A stretch of 14,373 nucleotides of DNA from Desulfonema limicola (lineage in GTDB: Bacteria > Desulfobacterota > Desulfobacteria > Desulfobacterales > Desulfosalsimonadaceae). The notes beneath the pieces were generated by a model, which saw only the letters and a program-made list of their open reading frames with translations, had not been told where the DNA came from and ran no database searches. Below, one piece after another: positions 8,076-14,373 of the stretch. Where the stretch lies: the NCBI GenBank assembly GCA_020722245.1, contig DYLE01000042.1:1-14373 (forward strand), in the 5' to 3' direction. Every line of letters begins with the position of its first letter. Position 1 is the stretch's first letter. The position numbers and the translations under genes were made by a program.

Positions 8076-8504
8076 TCAATCTTTCTCCATAACGCCATCC
8101 GTCTTCATTTTAAAATACCATTTGCCTCCGATCTTGATCCAGTCCTGGGTCTCACGGTGATCCGGAACCTCAAATAACGGCAAAACCCAATCATATTGAA
8201 CAACAACAACAGCCTGTTCGCCTGAATCGGCGATTTTCACAGACTCGATCGAAACATCCGAATACCTCGCATTTCTATCCATACCCGCAAACTCTTTTTT
8301 GGATACCTGAGTTTTATAGTCCGGATCCAGGTAGTTATACACCTTGGCCCAATCCTGATTGACCCTTGCGGCCATCATGGAGGTAACCCTATCCCTCAAA
8401 ACCTGTTCAGGCGGTTTAAAGGACAGACTCCGACATCCACCCATGAAAAAAAACCCCACAACCATTAAAATCAAAAATTTTACTCCCGCGCTGCTTTTTT
8501 TCAT
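8076..8504 (-). CDS. Small lipoprotein, possibly NTF2-like
   Basis: From ATG 8504 the protein has 142 residues. GGGGAG at about 8512-8520 sits just upstream, which makes this start better than the in-frame TTG at 8528. A type II signal peptide ends in MGGC (21-24), so Cys24 is the predicted lipid-modified residue and the mature protein would sit in the inner or outer membrane. The mature part has a helical start (about 34-60, with QDWAKVYNYLDPDYK) and then beta strands ending in WIKIGGKWYFKM. This is reminiscent of small NTF2-like or SnoaL-like domains, but that is a weak resemblance. It lies 39 bp after the large secreted gene and 52 bp before the sulfotransferase. Among the complete genes here it is the only one ending in TGA; the frame closes again eight codons later, so this is an ordinary stop. 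Confidence 0.8.
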   Translation of the reverse strand: MKKSSAGVKFLILMVVGFFFMGGCRSLSFKPPEQVLRDRVTSMMAARVNQDWAKVYNYLDPDYKTQVSKKEFAGMDRNARYSDVSIESVKIADSGEQAVVVVQYDWVLPLFEVPDHRETQDWIKIGGKWYFKMKTDGVMEKD

Positions 8505-8543
8505 TTTTTGGTTCTCCCCTTTACTCAAGAATTGATCCTTGTC

Positions 8544-11042
8544 CTACATGTTGCCGCCGCTGACCAGCCTGCGGGGTTCAAGGTTCTGGGCGGCTGCGTT
8601 TCCATAAAGATAAAACCCGCCGATCCCTGCGGTATTCACATCCATGCAACGTATCTTTAAAAAAGAAATATCCGCCGCATCATCGGGGAACATCTCATAC
8701 ACGGTGAAGACCTTGTAAGCGCCGGGATCGATGACAAGACCCTGTTCTGCTGCTGCCATGGCCTGTCCGTCCTGATCATGGGGGGTGATCAGAACCGAAA
8801 CAGTAGAGGAATTGGGATTGCACACCCCAACGCCCGTATACCACCGGCCGTTATTGTAAGCTGCATGGGGCATGATCATTTCCATTTTGAATGAATCTGA
8901 ATTCAAAAGGGGATAAGATACGCCATCGCCCTTGTCCGCTTGATACCTTACCTGCCCGGCTAAGGGATACCTGCCGGATATTTCCAAAATGGATTCCCGC
9001 GCCGCTTCTTCAAATTCTTCGGAAACATTGATGATCCGCTTTTCAAAAGGCGCCAGGTCAAGGGTTGCATCGTTTGCGGTCTTTTCGCCGTTTCGGGCAG
9101 GATGAATGGTTACCGGATTGTCCTCTGCATTGGGGTTGATCAAAGTCAGCAAGGTTTGCCAGGGCCCGACAGGCGGGGTGACATGCTGGACATACAGAAC
9201 ACCGGATACTACCGGCAGGGCATAAGTGGTATCAAGGGCGTGCGACCCGCCTTCATCGGTTTTAAGGTACTGATACCCTGTAAGCTCCGCTGGGGAAGCA
9301 TCCGCATAAACCTCCATCCAGCCGCCGTCCGGCAATGTAGAAAAAGGAGAAAGCCCGGGCCGGACCTGCATCACGCCGCGGGCTGAAATATTCTGAGTAA
9401 TGGTGCGCATCAACCGGCCTTCAGCCGAATGAACATCGCAGACAACCTCTGTATCCGCAAAGGACTCATTTATCACCGCTCCCATCATATAGGCAGGATC
9501 CCAGGGATCATTATCATATGCATCGGAAATAATCAGACGATCGGAAACCTGGGCATCACCGCTGAACCCGGCCATGGGTCCGCCGACATTAGCAAACAGG
9601 TTGACCATCTCAACCGCCCCAGAGGAGATCAGTTTTAAGGAATCGGTTTGGGCGTATTCATGCAGGCGCACCGGCAGGTCGGAAAAATTCACCAGGTACC
9701 GTTGACCCGGCCCCAGATTCAGGGGGCCAAGTACCGTATGCAGAGGCCTGCCTTCATCCTCGGCTGTGACCATCATGACCTCGGCGGCCTGTCCATCCGA
9801 TCCGTTGGTTAGGGCAAATCCGGACCAGGGCCCGTTTTTCGGAACATAGGGCACATGACGGACATGGGCGGTCTGAACATCCAGGGTCAGGGAGTAGATA
9901 TTGGGGTCAAGTTCATAATCATCCTGGGAAATAAAAACCGAATAGGGCGGGTTTTCCAGATCCAGTTGGAATTCTACCGATGATCCGCTTTGCGATAAAA
10001 TATCCTCTCCAACCACGGCGCCCTCGTTATCTAAGATTTCGATTCGCATTTCCTGGGCCGAGCCCTCCTGCCGGGTTATTTCCAGCATGACCATGTCTCC
10101 GGGTTTCCCCTCCAGGGTATAAACATCCTCATTGAGCAGCACCAGGTTATGGGTACCGGGCAGAAGGCGGGTCGGCGCATTATCCGGCGTTTCCAGGTGA
10201 TCATCCTTAGACCGGGCGATGGCACGGATTTTTTCACAATCAAGGTAAGGGTTTAATGCTCCTATAACCTCTTTAAATGCCAATGTATCCGGATGATCCG
10301 ACTCACTGGCTTCGGTCCAGCTGCCGCCGACGATATTAGATGAAGCATCCAGGTAAAGTTCGTAGGTATAGGTTTTTTGGCGCTGGAAGGTTCCCATGTA
10401 ATCAGGCGGCACATGATCATCCGCATAATAAATCGTGACCGAAACATATTCTGTCAAACCCGACGGGAAGGATTCCATCTCGTATCCATACACCGGAAAA
10501 TACCAGACCTCTGTTCCCAAGCTCAGATCGGCGGTAAAGGCCTTGTGCAGATCCCCGATATAGTAGAGCAACCAGTAATGAAACGCCATGGGCGTCAAGG
10601 GGTTTTCATTCGAATACACCACTCCGGAGGGGTCATCATGACAGAGGGTAAGCAACCCCTTTTTATCCCCCACCCGAAAAACAATATTCTCCTCCGATGA
10701 GGGGAATACAGGATAGGCTTCGATTATAGCCGCTCGAGCAAAGGCCGGGCATAACCCCCACCAGGACTCCGCATCCGGATCATAATAATGCGCTTTGTAC
10801 CAGTCAACGGCGGACCCGGAGCTGCCGCCGGTAGTCAGCATCAGGTATTTTTCAAGGGGAGCCGGATGGCCGCGGTAATCGAATCCGGTGGCAAGCCCGC
10901 CATAGGCAAACGGCCACCAGTAGCCCGACCAGGGGATGGACGCCGCCTGACCGGAGTCCCGGGCAGCATAGGCCCTGAAAGATAGGAAAAACAACATCAG
11001 AAATAAAAAGCCGACTACGCCTGAAAAACGCCGAAACACCAT
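8544..11042 (-). CDS. Secreted transglutaminase-elicitor-like protein with four beta-sandwich modules
   Basis: The protein has 832 residues. ATG 11042 follows AAGGAAGG, and residues 1-26 are a signal peptide ending AYA. Residues 35-270 resemble the transglutaminase-elicitor family first described in Phytophthora. Seen: PWSGYWWP (37-44), LEKY (63-66), SWWGLC with Cys98, FHYW with His155, and FTADLSLGTEVWYFPVYGY with Asp172, then a DHPD motif (249-252). Cys98-His155-Asp172 is a plausible catalytic triad, so it may cross-link or cleave proteins outside the cell. Residues about 292-390 look like a bacterial prepeptidase C-terminal (PPC-like) beta domain. Residues 396-830 hold four related modules of about 100 residues, each with an aromatic strand, a (T/C)N-type strand and a late turn. 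One such module also occurs in the Cys-rich protein nearby. It lies 48 bp after its upstream neighbour and probably shares its transcript. The gene ends in TAG. Confidence 0.75.
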   Translation of the reverse strand: MVFRRFSGVVGFLFLMLFFLSFRAYAARDSGQAASIPWSGYWWPFAYGGLATGFDYRGHPAPLEKYLMLTTGGSSGSAVDWYKAHYYDPDAESWWGLCPAFARAAIIEAYPVFPSSEENIVFRVGDKKGLLTLCHDDPSGVVYSNENPLTPMAFHYWLLYYIGDLHKAFTADLSLGTEVWYFPVYGYEMESFPSGLTEYVSVTIYYADDHVPPDYMGTFQRQKTYTYELYLDASSNIVGGSWTEASESDHPDTLAFKEVIGALNPYLDCEKIRAIARSKDDHLETPDNAPTRLLPGTHNLVLLNEDVYTLEGKPGDMVMLEITRQEGSAQEMRIEILDNEGAVVGEDILSQSGSSVEFQLDLENPPYSVFISQDDYELDPNIYSLTLDVQTAHVRHVPYVPKNGPWSGFALTNGSDGQAAEVMMVTAEDEGRPLHTVLGPLNLGPGQRYLVNFSDLPVRLHEYAQTDSLKLISSGAVEMVNLFANVGGPMAGFSGDAQVSDRLIISDAYDNDPWDPAYMMGAVINESFADTEVVCDVHSAEGRLMRTITQNISARGVMQVRPGLSPFSTLPDGGWMEVYADASPAELTGYQYLKTDEGGSHALDTTYALPVVSGVLYVQHVTPPVGPWQTLLTLINPNAEDNPVTIHPARNGEKTANDATLDLAPFEKRIINVSEEFEEAARESILEISGRYPLAGQVRYQADKGDGVSYPLLNSDSFKMEMIMPHAAYNNGRWYTGVGVCNPNSSTVSVLITPHDQDGQAMAAAEQGLVIDPGAYKVFTVYEMFPDDAADISFLKIRCMDVNTAGIGGFYLYGNAAAQNLEPRRLVSGGNM

Positions 11043-11090
11043 GCCTTCCTTATCCGTTTATATTCTTATGAAAAACCTGCTGACCGGATC

Positions 11091-11753
11091 CTATTTAATG
11101 CGCCAGGAGCGGCGCAACGGGGTCTGCTCATACAGCCACCAGGCGCTGTCAGGTTCCCAGAGCTGTTTGACAACCATACCGCCGGTTTGCAGATCAACGG
11201 CCTCGATCATGTACAGCGCTGAAGCGATGCCGATATCTTTTTTAATCCAGTGGTTTTGAACCGCTTCTTCTCTGCTCACCATACGGGATGAAATCTGAAT
11301 GCGATGGATAAAACTTCGGCCGCCGGCCTGGCTCTTAAGTTCAAAGACAAGGGGTTCGTCGGAGGCCAGCACCCGGAAGACAGGCAGGACATCCGCCGGA
11401 ATGGAAAAACCAGGGATAATAAGCAAATGCTCGGCCTGAAACGGCTTTGCAACTACCCCTTTTCCATCCCAGGAGACTGTACCGGTCAGCGAAAAGCTCA
11501 AACTGCCGAAAAGGGCGCCGGTATTGGAATTAAAAAATTCGATGTAGGACTTATCATCGATGTGTTGAACAGGCCCGACGATGCTGGAAATAAGGACCGG
11601 CTTGCCGCCTGCCGGGCCTTCGCCCGTTATTTCCGTGACGAGCTGAACCTGGGATTCAGGCTGATACACGTCAAGCCCAAATCCGCTGTTTGAAAAAACC
11701 AGCACCACAAGAACTGTTACAAAAAAGGTTTTATACAAAAAAGACAACTTCAC
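11091..11753 (-). CDS. Secreted protein of unknown family
   Basis: I do not recognise this 220-residue protein. Residues 1-26 form a signal peptide (KLSFLYK, hydrophobic core, then FSNSGFG), so it is predicted to be exported. The mature part is beta-rich, with no Cys and no catalytic motif that I can name. It ends in a Trp-rich segment (WEPDSAWWLYEQ, about 200-211) and a basic tail. The start is GTG 11753, with GGAG about nine bases upstream. It is the first gene after the strong terminator at 11791-11829 and runs into the 832-residue secreted gene 48 bp downstream. It may be a partner of that protein, but this is inferred from position only. Confidence 0.75.
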   Translation of the reverse strand: MKLSFLYKTFFVTVLVVLVFSNSGFGLDVYQPESQVQLVTEITGEGPAGGKPVLISSIVGPVQHIDDKSYIEFFNSNTGALFGSLSFSLTGTVSWDGKGVVAKPFQAEHLLIIPGFSIPADVLPVFRVLASDEPLVFELKSQAGGRSFIHRIQISSRMVSREEAVQNHWIKKDIGIASALYMIEAVDLQTGGMVVKQLWEPDSAWWLYEQTPLRRSWRIK

Positions 11754-11790
11754 TTTTACTGCTCCGGTTAAAGCGGCATGGGGGATTTTG

Positions 11791-11829
11791 AAAAAATTCG
11801 GGGAAAGAGGCTAACCCCTTTCCCCGAAT
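11791..11829 (-). terminator. Strong intrinsic terminator after the Cys-rich gene
   Basis: On the minus strand, ATTCGGGGAAAG (11829-11818) and CTTTCCCCGAAT (11807-11796) form a perfect 12-bp stem around a 10-nt loop, followed by a T run (11795-11791). It lies about 63 bp after the stop of the Cys-rich gene and separates it from the downstream secreted gene. That gene must therefore have its own promoter or depend on read-through. No T tract follows on the plus strand, so the terminator is directional. Confidence 0.9.
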
Positions 11830-11891
11830 CGGATTCTATCTAAAAAATTCAAAGTTGCTTACAAATGCAAGTAACCTCCAGCCCGCTCCAG

Positions 11892-13106
11892 TTAACGACA
11901 AGTTTTCACTTGAAGGCTGGTGCAGCTATTGCAGTTGATCACCTTTTCCGCCAGATAGCCCATGGATACGCCGTTTGCTTCCTTGGCCATCATGGCAAAA
12001 CCAGAGGCGGCAAACCCGTCCGTGACGACAACCGCATAACCCTTCTCATCGCCGATGGTTCCGCTTCCGCTCAGGTCGGCATTCGGATCAATGACCCTTG
12101 TGGAGTTGCCAGCTATGGTAACCGTTCCGGTGAACACGTTGCCGTCGTTTTCATACAGGGTGACCGATGCCGTACCGGACACACTGCCCAGGTTGGTTAC
12201 CGCGATGCCGTTCCACCAAGCCCCGTCGGTTCTTCCCAGGTAGGGGAAAATCAAGGTATCTTCGCACTCCTCCAGGGTATCCACGCAGCAGAGGGTGCCG
12301 ATCTTGATCAGGCAGCAGCAGCCTTCGCAGGCGCCGCAGACGCCGCCGGTATCTAATGATTCATAAAGGCAGATTTCCGCATACACATCCCAGCCGGCCT
12401 GGGTGATGTTTTGATCCACACGCATCATGGGGATATCGATCCACCATACGCTGGCGTTGGTAACGGCGTCATTTTCGGTAACTCTATAACCGTGTGGGCC
12501 CTGCTGATTGAGAACCGGCATGATTGCGACAATTTCCTGTTCCGAAGGCACATCGCACTCTGTGCCGGTATAGGGGAGCTCATCGGTGGTGGTGCCATCG
12601 GCCAGCAGATACTCAAACTGTCCTCTGAAAGCCGCGTTGGGAACGCATTCTTCATTTGAGCATGCAGCGCCTTGATTGGCAAAGGTCTGCATACGAATGC
12701 CCACGCGACCCGCGTTCACATCCTGGGCCCAGTACACGCCGTTATTTCCCTCGACAGGTCCGTTGCCGTCCTTCTTATCCACTAGAATGGTCAGGCCGAT
12801 ATCAAACACCTCACCTTCCAACACGTCCGAAAAAGGATCCGGAATGCACTCACAGATCTGGATAAGTGCACGATGAAGATCACCTTTCTCGGCGCTCTCG
12901 CAGTAAGAGTTCCTCTGTTCGCTACAAATACCGAAATCCTCATAGTCAAAGGGAGTTGTTGTGCAGGACCCCTGCTCTGGAACATCGACACATCCCCGGT
13001 TGATGTGTCCGGGGTCGGTTTCGCAGGTCACGCACTGGGCAGACACCATACCGGCAAATGAGAATACCAGCATACAGGCCGCCAAAATCGTAATCGCTTT
13101 TTTCAT
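11892..13106 (-). CDS. Cys-rich secreted protein with C-terminal beta-sandwich module
   Basis: This 404-residue protein starts at ATG 13106, with GGAGG nine bases upstream. Residues 1-23 are a clear signal peptide ending VSA, so it is exported. I count 24 Cys, 23 of them in the mature protein. They cluster at 25-90 and 246-281, the latter including GCCC (263-266) and LCC (272-274). This suggests dense disulfides, or possibly metal binding. Residues 284-388 (starting IFPYLGRTDGAWWNGIAVTN) form a single module related to the four in the 832-residue protein. I do not recognise the middle region (100-245) and no enzyme motif is visible. The gene appears to have its own promoter (13335-13363) and terminator (11791-11829), which suggests a strongly expressed single gene. 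Confidence 0.85.
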   Translation of the reverse strand: MKKAITILAACMLVFSFAGMVSAQCVTCETDPGHINRGCVDVPEQGSCTTTPFDYEDFGICSEQRNSYCESAEKGDLHRALIQICECIPDPFSDVLEGEVFDIGLTILVDKKDGNGPVEGNNGVYWAQDVNAGRVGIRMQTFANQGAACSNEECVPNAAFRGQFEYLLADGTTTDELPYTGTECDVPSEQEIVAIMPVLNQQGPHGYRVTENDAVTNASVWWIDIPMMRVDQNITQAGWDVYAEICLYESLDTGGVCGACEGCCCLIKIGTLCCVDTLEECEDTLIFPYLGRTDGAWWNGIAVTNLGSVSGTASVTLYENDGNVFTGTVTIAGNSTRVIDPNADLSGSGTIGDEKGYAVVVTDGFAASGFAMMAKEANGVSMGYLAEKVINCNSCTSLQVKTCR

Positions 13107-13123
13107 TCTTTTTTTCCTCCAGA

Positions 13124-13243
13124 TTATTTAGGGTTTAGGTTTTCAACAAGATTTCTAAGTTTTTCCATAAAAGTTGGGTTTTGGGTTTCGGCGCATTCAT
13201 TTTTTTCCATTTCGATTCCTTCGTCGATTCTTCTTTTTTCCAT
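13124..13243 (-). CDS. Candidate 39-residue small protein upstream of the Cys-rich gene
   Basis: ATG 13243 opens a 39-codon frame ending in TAA 17 bp before the Cys-rich gene. The peptide starts MEKRRIDEGIEMEKNECAE, is highly charged, and has one Cys and no membrane segment. It lies between a predicted promoter and the Cys-rich gene on the same strand, so it would be co-transcribed. A near-perfect Shine-Dalgarno AAAGGAGGTGAT lies at 13260-13271, but 19 nt separate GGAGG from the ATG, which is too far for normal initiation. It could be a real small gene, a leader peptide, or chance. Confidence 0.3.
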   Translation of the reverse strand: MEKRRIDEGIEMEKNECAETQNPTFMEKLRNLVENLNPK

Positions 13244-13259
13244 AAACAGCGCCTGCGTA

Positions 13260-13271
13260 TCACCTCCTTTT
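13260..13271 (-). promoter_or_regulatory. Near-perfect Shine-Dalgarno with no well-spaced start codon
   Basis: AAAGGAGGTGAT matches almost the whole anti-Shine-Dalgarno of 16S rRNA, yet no ATG, GTG or TTG lies 5-10 nt downstream. In frame with the small ORF the nearest options are ACG about 4 nt, CTG about 13 nt and ATG 19 nt after GGAGG. It may serve the 39-codon ORF despite the spacing, act as a ribosome standby site, or mark an unusual start. Confidence 0.5.
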
Positions 13272-13334
13272 TAAACTCAAGATTGTTTTTTATGGTTGAT
13301 TTACAAACAATGACCCTGGAAATTGGTTTGTCTA

Positions 13335-13363
13335 TGTTTACCCGTAAACAACCTGCCTGTCAA
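13335..13363 (-). promoter_or_regulatory. Sigma70-type promoter with overlapping palindromic operator
   Basis: On the minus strand a perfect -35 box TTGACA (13363-13358) is followed by a 17-bp spacer and a weak -10 box TAAACA (13340-13335, three of six consensus bases). A perfect 7+2+7 palindrome TGTTTAC-CC-GTAAACA (13335-13350, plus-strand reading) covers the -10 box and half the spacer, a typical place for a repressor. Transcription would run toward the small ORF and the Cys-rich gene with a leader of about 220 nt. This accounts for most of the 305-bp gap between the Cys-rich and CAP genes. No terminator for the CAP gene is visible in it. Confidence 0.5.
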
Positions 13364-13411
13364 GGCTATTTTGCCCACAGACAGGGGCCCATGGATCACA
13401 CTCAAGGTCAG

Positions 13412-14373
13412 TTAAACTCCGGAATCTTCAATAGTAACCGCCTCTACCTTCAAGGGCTTCCATGCGGCAGCAGCGGATTCGATGAGCACCCAGTCAGAAA
13501 AACGTTCCGTCTGAACCTGCGCATAAACCCGGTAAAGCCCAGGGGGCAGATTCATAAAAAACCCTCCGGCCGGATTGGTGACTTGGCAACAAAAGATCTC
13601 CGAATCCTCGCCCAGATCCACAGTGATTTCAACGCCGGACAGCCCTTCCCCGGCATCATACAATCCATTTGCATTGATGTCTTCATACACCAGACCGATC
13701 AACCGCCCGGGTGTTTCCGGTTCCTGAATCTTCAAACGAGCGCCGAAGTCAGCCACCAGAAGATGCAGATGATCCCCGCAAATTCCCCCCAGCGCCTCAG
13801 ATTCTCCGGCCATGATGCGGGGGCCGCAGTCCTTTGCCCAAGGGCTGAGCATGGGATAAGTCCTCTTTGTTGGAACTGGATAAAACGCCTTTTTAAGCAG
13901 GTATTCGAACATCCGTTCAACGGTGTCGGCAGGCGATATCATTTCATTGCAGGTAAATAGACGAATCCTGGATTCATCAAGCCAGCCCGCCTCCCCGTAT
14001 CCGGCTTCACCTGCCCGGTCTTCCAGGGTTCTGCCGTCGGCCGTGGTCTCCGTAAAATGCTCGTTTTCAAACATATCCGCTACCAGCGTGTCTGCGGCCG
14101 CATACAGCGACGGGTCATACGCCAAGGGCGGCAGGCCATGGGAAAAAAGGGTCCCCATCTCGGGAAAGGCTTCCGGATCCGCGTCAATACCGTATTCCAG
14201 CAACACGGGCAAGGGGTCGGCCCGAAGCTGGTTGATGAGGTTGAGCAGTTCCAGCTCGTAGGTTTCCACAGGGCTTGCAAAATCGCAGACCGCCATGTAC
14301 ACGTTGGCGTTGATCCCATCAAACGCGAAGCTTCCGCCATTGACCGCCGCGCCTATCTCACGAATATCCGGAT
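13412..14373 (-). CDS. Secreted tandem-CAP-domain protein with calcium-loop C-terminal domain (5' end missing)
   Basis: The frame is open to the right edge of the window, so the start lies outside it; the GTG at 14302 is internal. The first visible residues (PDIREIGAAVNGG, later VYMAVCDFAS) look like the last strands of a CAP/SCP domain. A second, complete CAP-like domain follows (about 14266-13740). It starts ELELLNLINQLRADP and has an ENEHF segment giving the family His, DRAGEAGYG, a CNEM segment and a final LVADFGA strand. The C-terminal 95 residues form an SdrD-B-like or prealbumin-like beta domain opening with an EF-hand-type loop D-x-N-x-NG-x-x-D-x-x-E (13681-13646). CAP proteins of bacteria are mostly extracellular and of unsettled function. 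The calcium loop supports a location outside the cytoplasm. A signal peptide is expected but lies beyond the window. Confidence 0.82.
   Translation of the reverse strand, partial: PDIREIGAAVNGGSFAFDGINANVYMAVCDFASPVETYELELLNLINQLRADPLPVLLEYGIDADPEAFPEMGTLFSHGLPPLAYDPSLYAAADTLVADMFENEHFTETTADGRTLEDRAGEAGYGEAGWLDESRIRLFTCNEMISPADTVERMFEYLLKKAFYPVPTKRTYPMLSPWAKDCGPRIMAGESEALGGICGDHLHLLVADFGARLKIQEPETPGRLIGLVYEDINANGLYDAGEGLSGVEITVDLGEDSEIFCCQVTNPAGGFFMNLPPGLYRVYAQVQTERFSDWVLIESAAAAWKPLKVEAVTIEDSGV

Noticed and set aside
11865..12356. Plus-strand ORF of 163 codons antisense to the Cys-rich gene
   Set aside because: It is a shadow frame of a convincing signal-peptide protein, with no start signal or domain of its own.
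13181..13960. Long plus-strand ORF of 259 codons
   Set aside because: It lies antisense to the CAP-domain gene and the promoter region, has low-complexity Phe-rich sequence at its start, and shows no recognisable domain. The minus-strand frame has clear CAP and calcium-loop motifs.
1..14373. Mobile elements, CRISPR arrays, tRNA or rRNA genes
   Set aside because: No transposase or integrase motif, no regular direct repeats with spacers, and no tRNA- or rRNA-like sequence was recognised on reading.

Overview
The window reads as accessory-type chromosomal DNA of a Gram-negative bacterium. I infer a deltaproteobacterium (Desulfobacterota). The reasons are a balanced base composition, a lipoprotein with a standard lipobox, many large secreted multidomain proteins (PKD, CAP and FN3 types), and a TMTC-like membrane/TPR protein next to a GT2 enzyme and a DUF2304 protein. 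No taxonomic marker gene is present, so this is an inference from gene style. No tRNA, rRNA, insertion sequence, integrase or CRISPR array was seen.

Left part (199-4424): glycan assembly. A GT4 glycosyltransferase on the minus strand is divergent from a tight plus-strand trio: a GT2 polyprenyl-phosphate sugar synthase-like enzyme, a small DUF2304 membrane protein, and a large GT-C-like membrane protein with C-terminal TPRs that resembles the TMTC O-mannosyltransferases. The trio overlaps or abuts at every junction. It looks like a lipid-linked-sugar pathway for modifying proteins outside the cytoplasm.

Middle (4527-7133): a large secreted protein with an InlB-like repeat, an FN3 domain, a rhodanese domain whose catalytic Cys is Asp, and five PKD-like repeats. 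Its signal peptide and its body lie in the same frame but are separated by one in-frame TGA. Directly after that TGA the sequence can fold into a SECIS-like hairpin. This is either a selenoprotein candidate or a nonsense-mutated gene, and it is the most interesting point in the window.

Right part (7154-14373, all minus strand): read 5' to 3', a partial secreted protein with tandem CAP domains and a calcium-loop domain; a promoter with an operator-like palindrome; a possible 39-codon small ORF; a Cys-rich secreted protein; and a strong intrinsic terminator. Then follow a secreted protein of unknown family, a secreted transglutaminase-elicitor-like protein with four beta-sandwich modules, a small lipoprotein, and a sulfotransferase. 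The last four are 39-52 bp apart and look like one transcription unit. It converges on the PKD gene with only 20 bp between stop codons.

Taken together, the window looks like a cell-surface or matrix locus. Several exported multidomain proteins sit beside enzymes that could glycosylate or sulfate surface material. The functional link is inferred from proximity only. Stop-codon use in the 11 genes is about 5 TAA, 5 TAG and 1 TGA.
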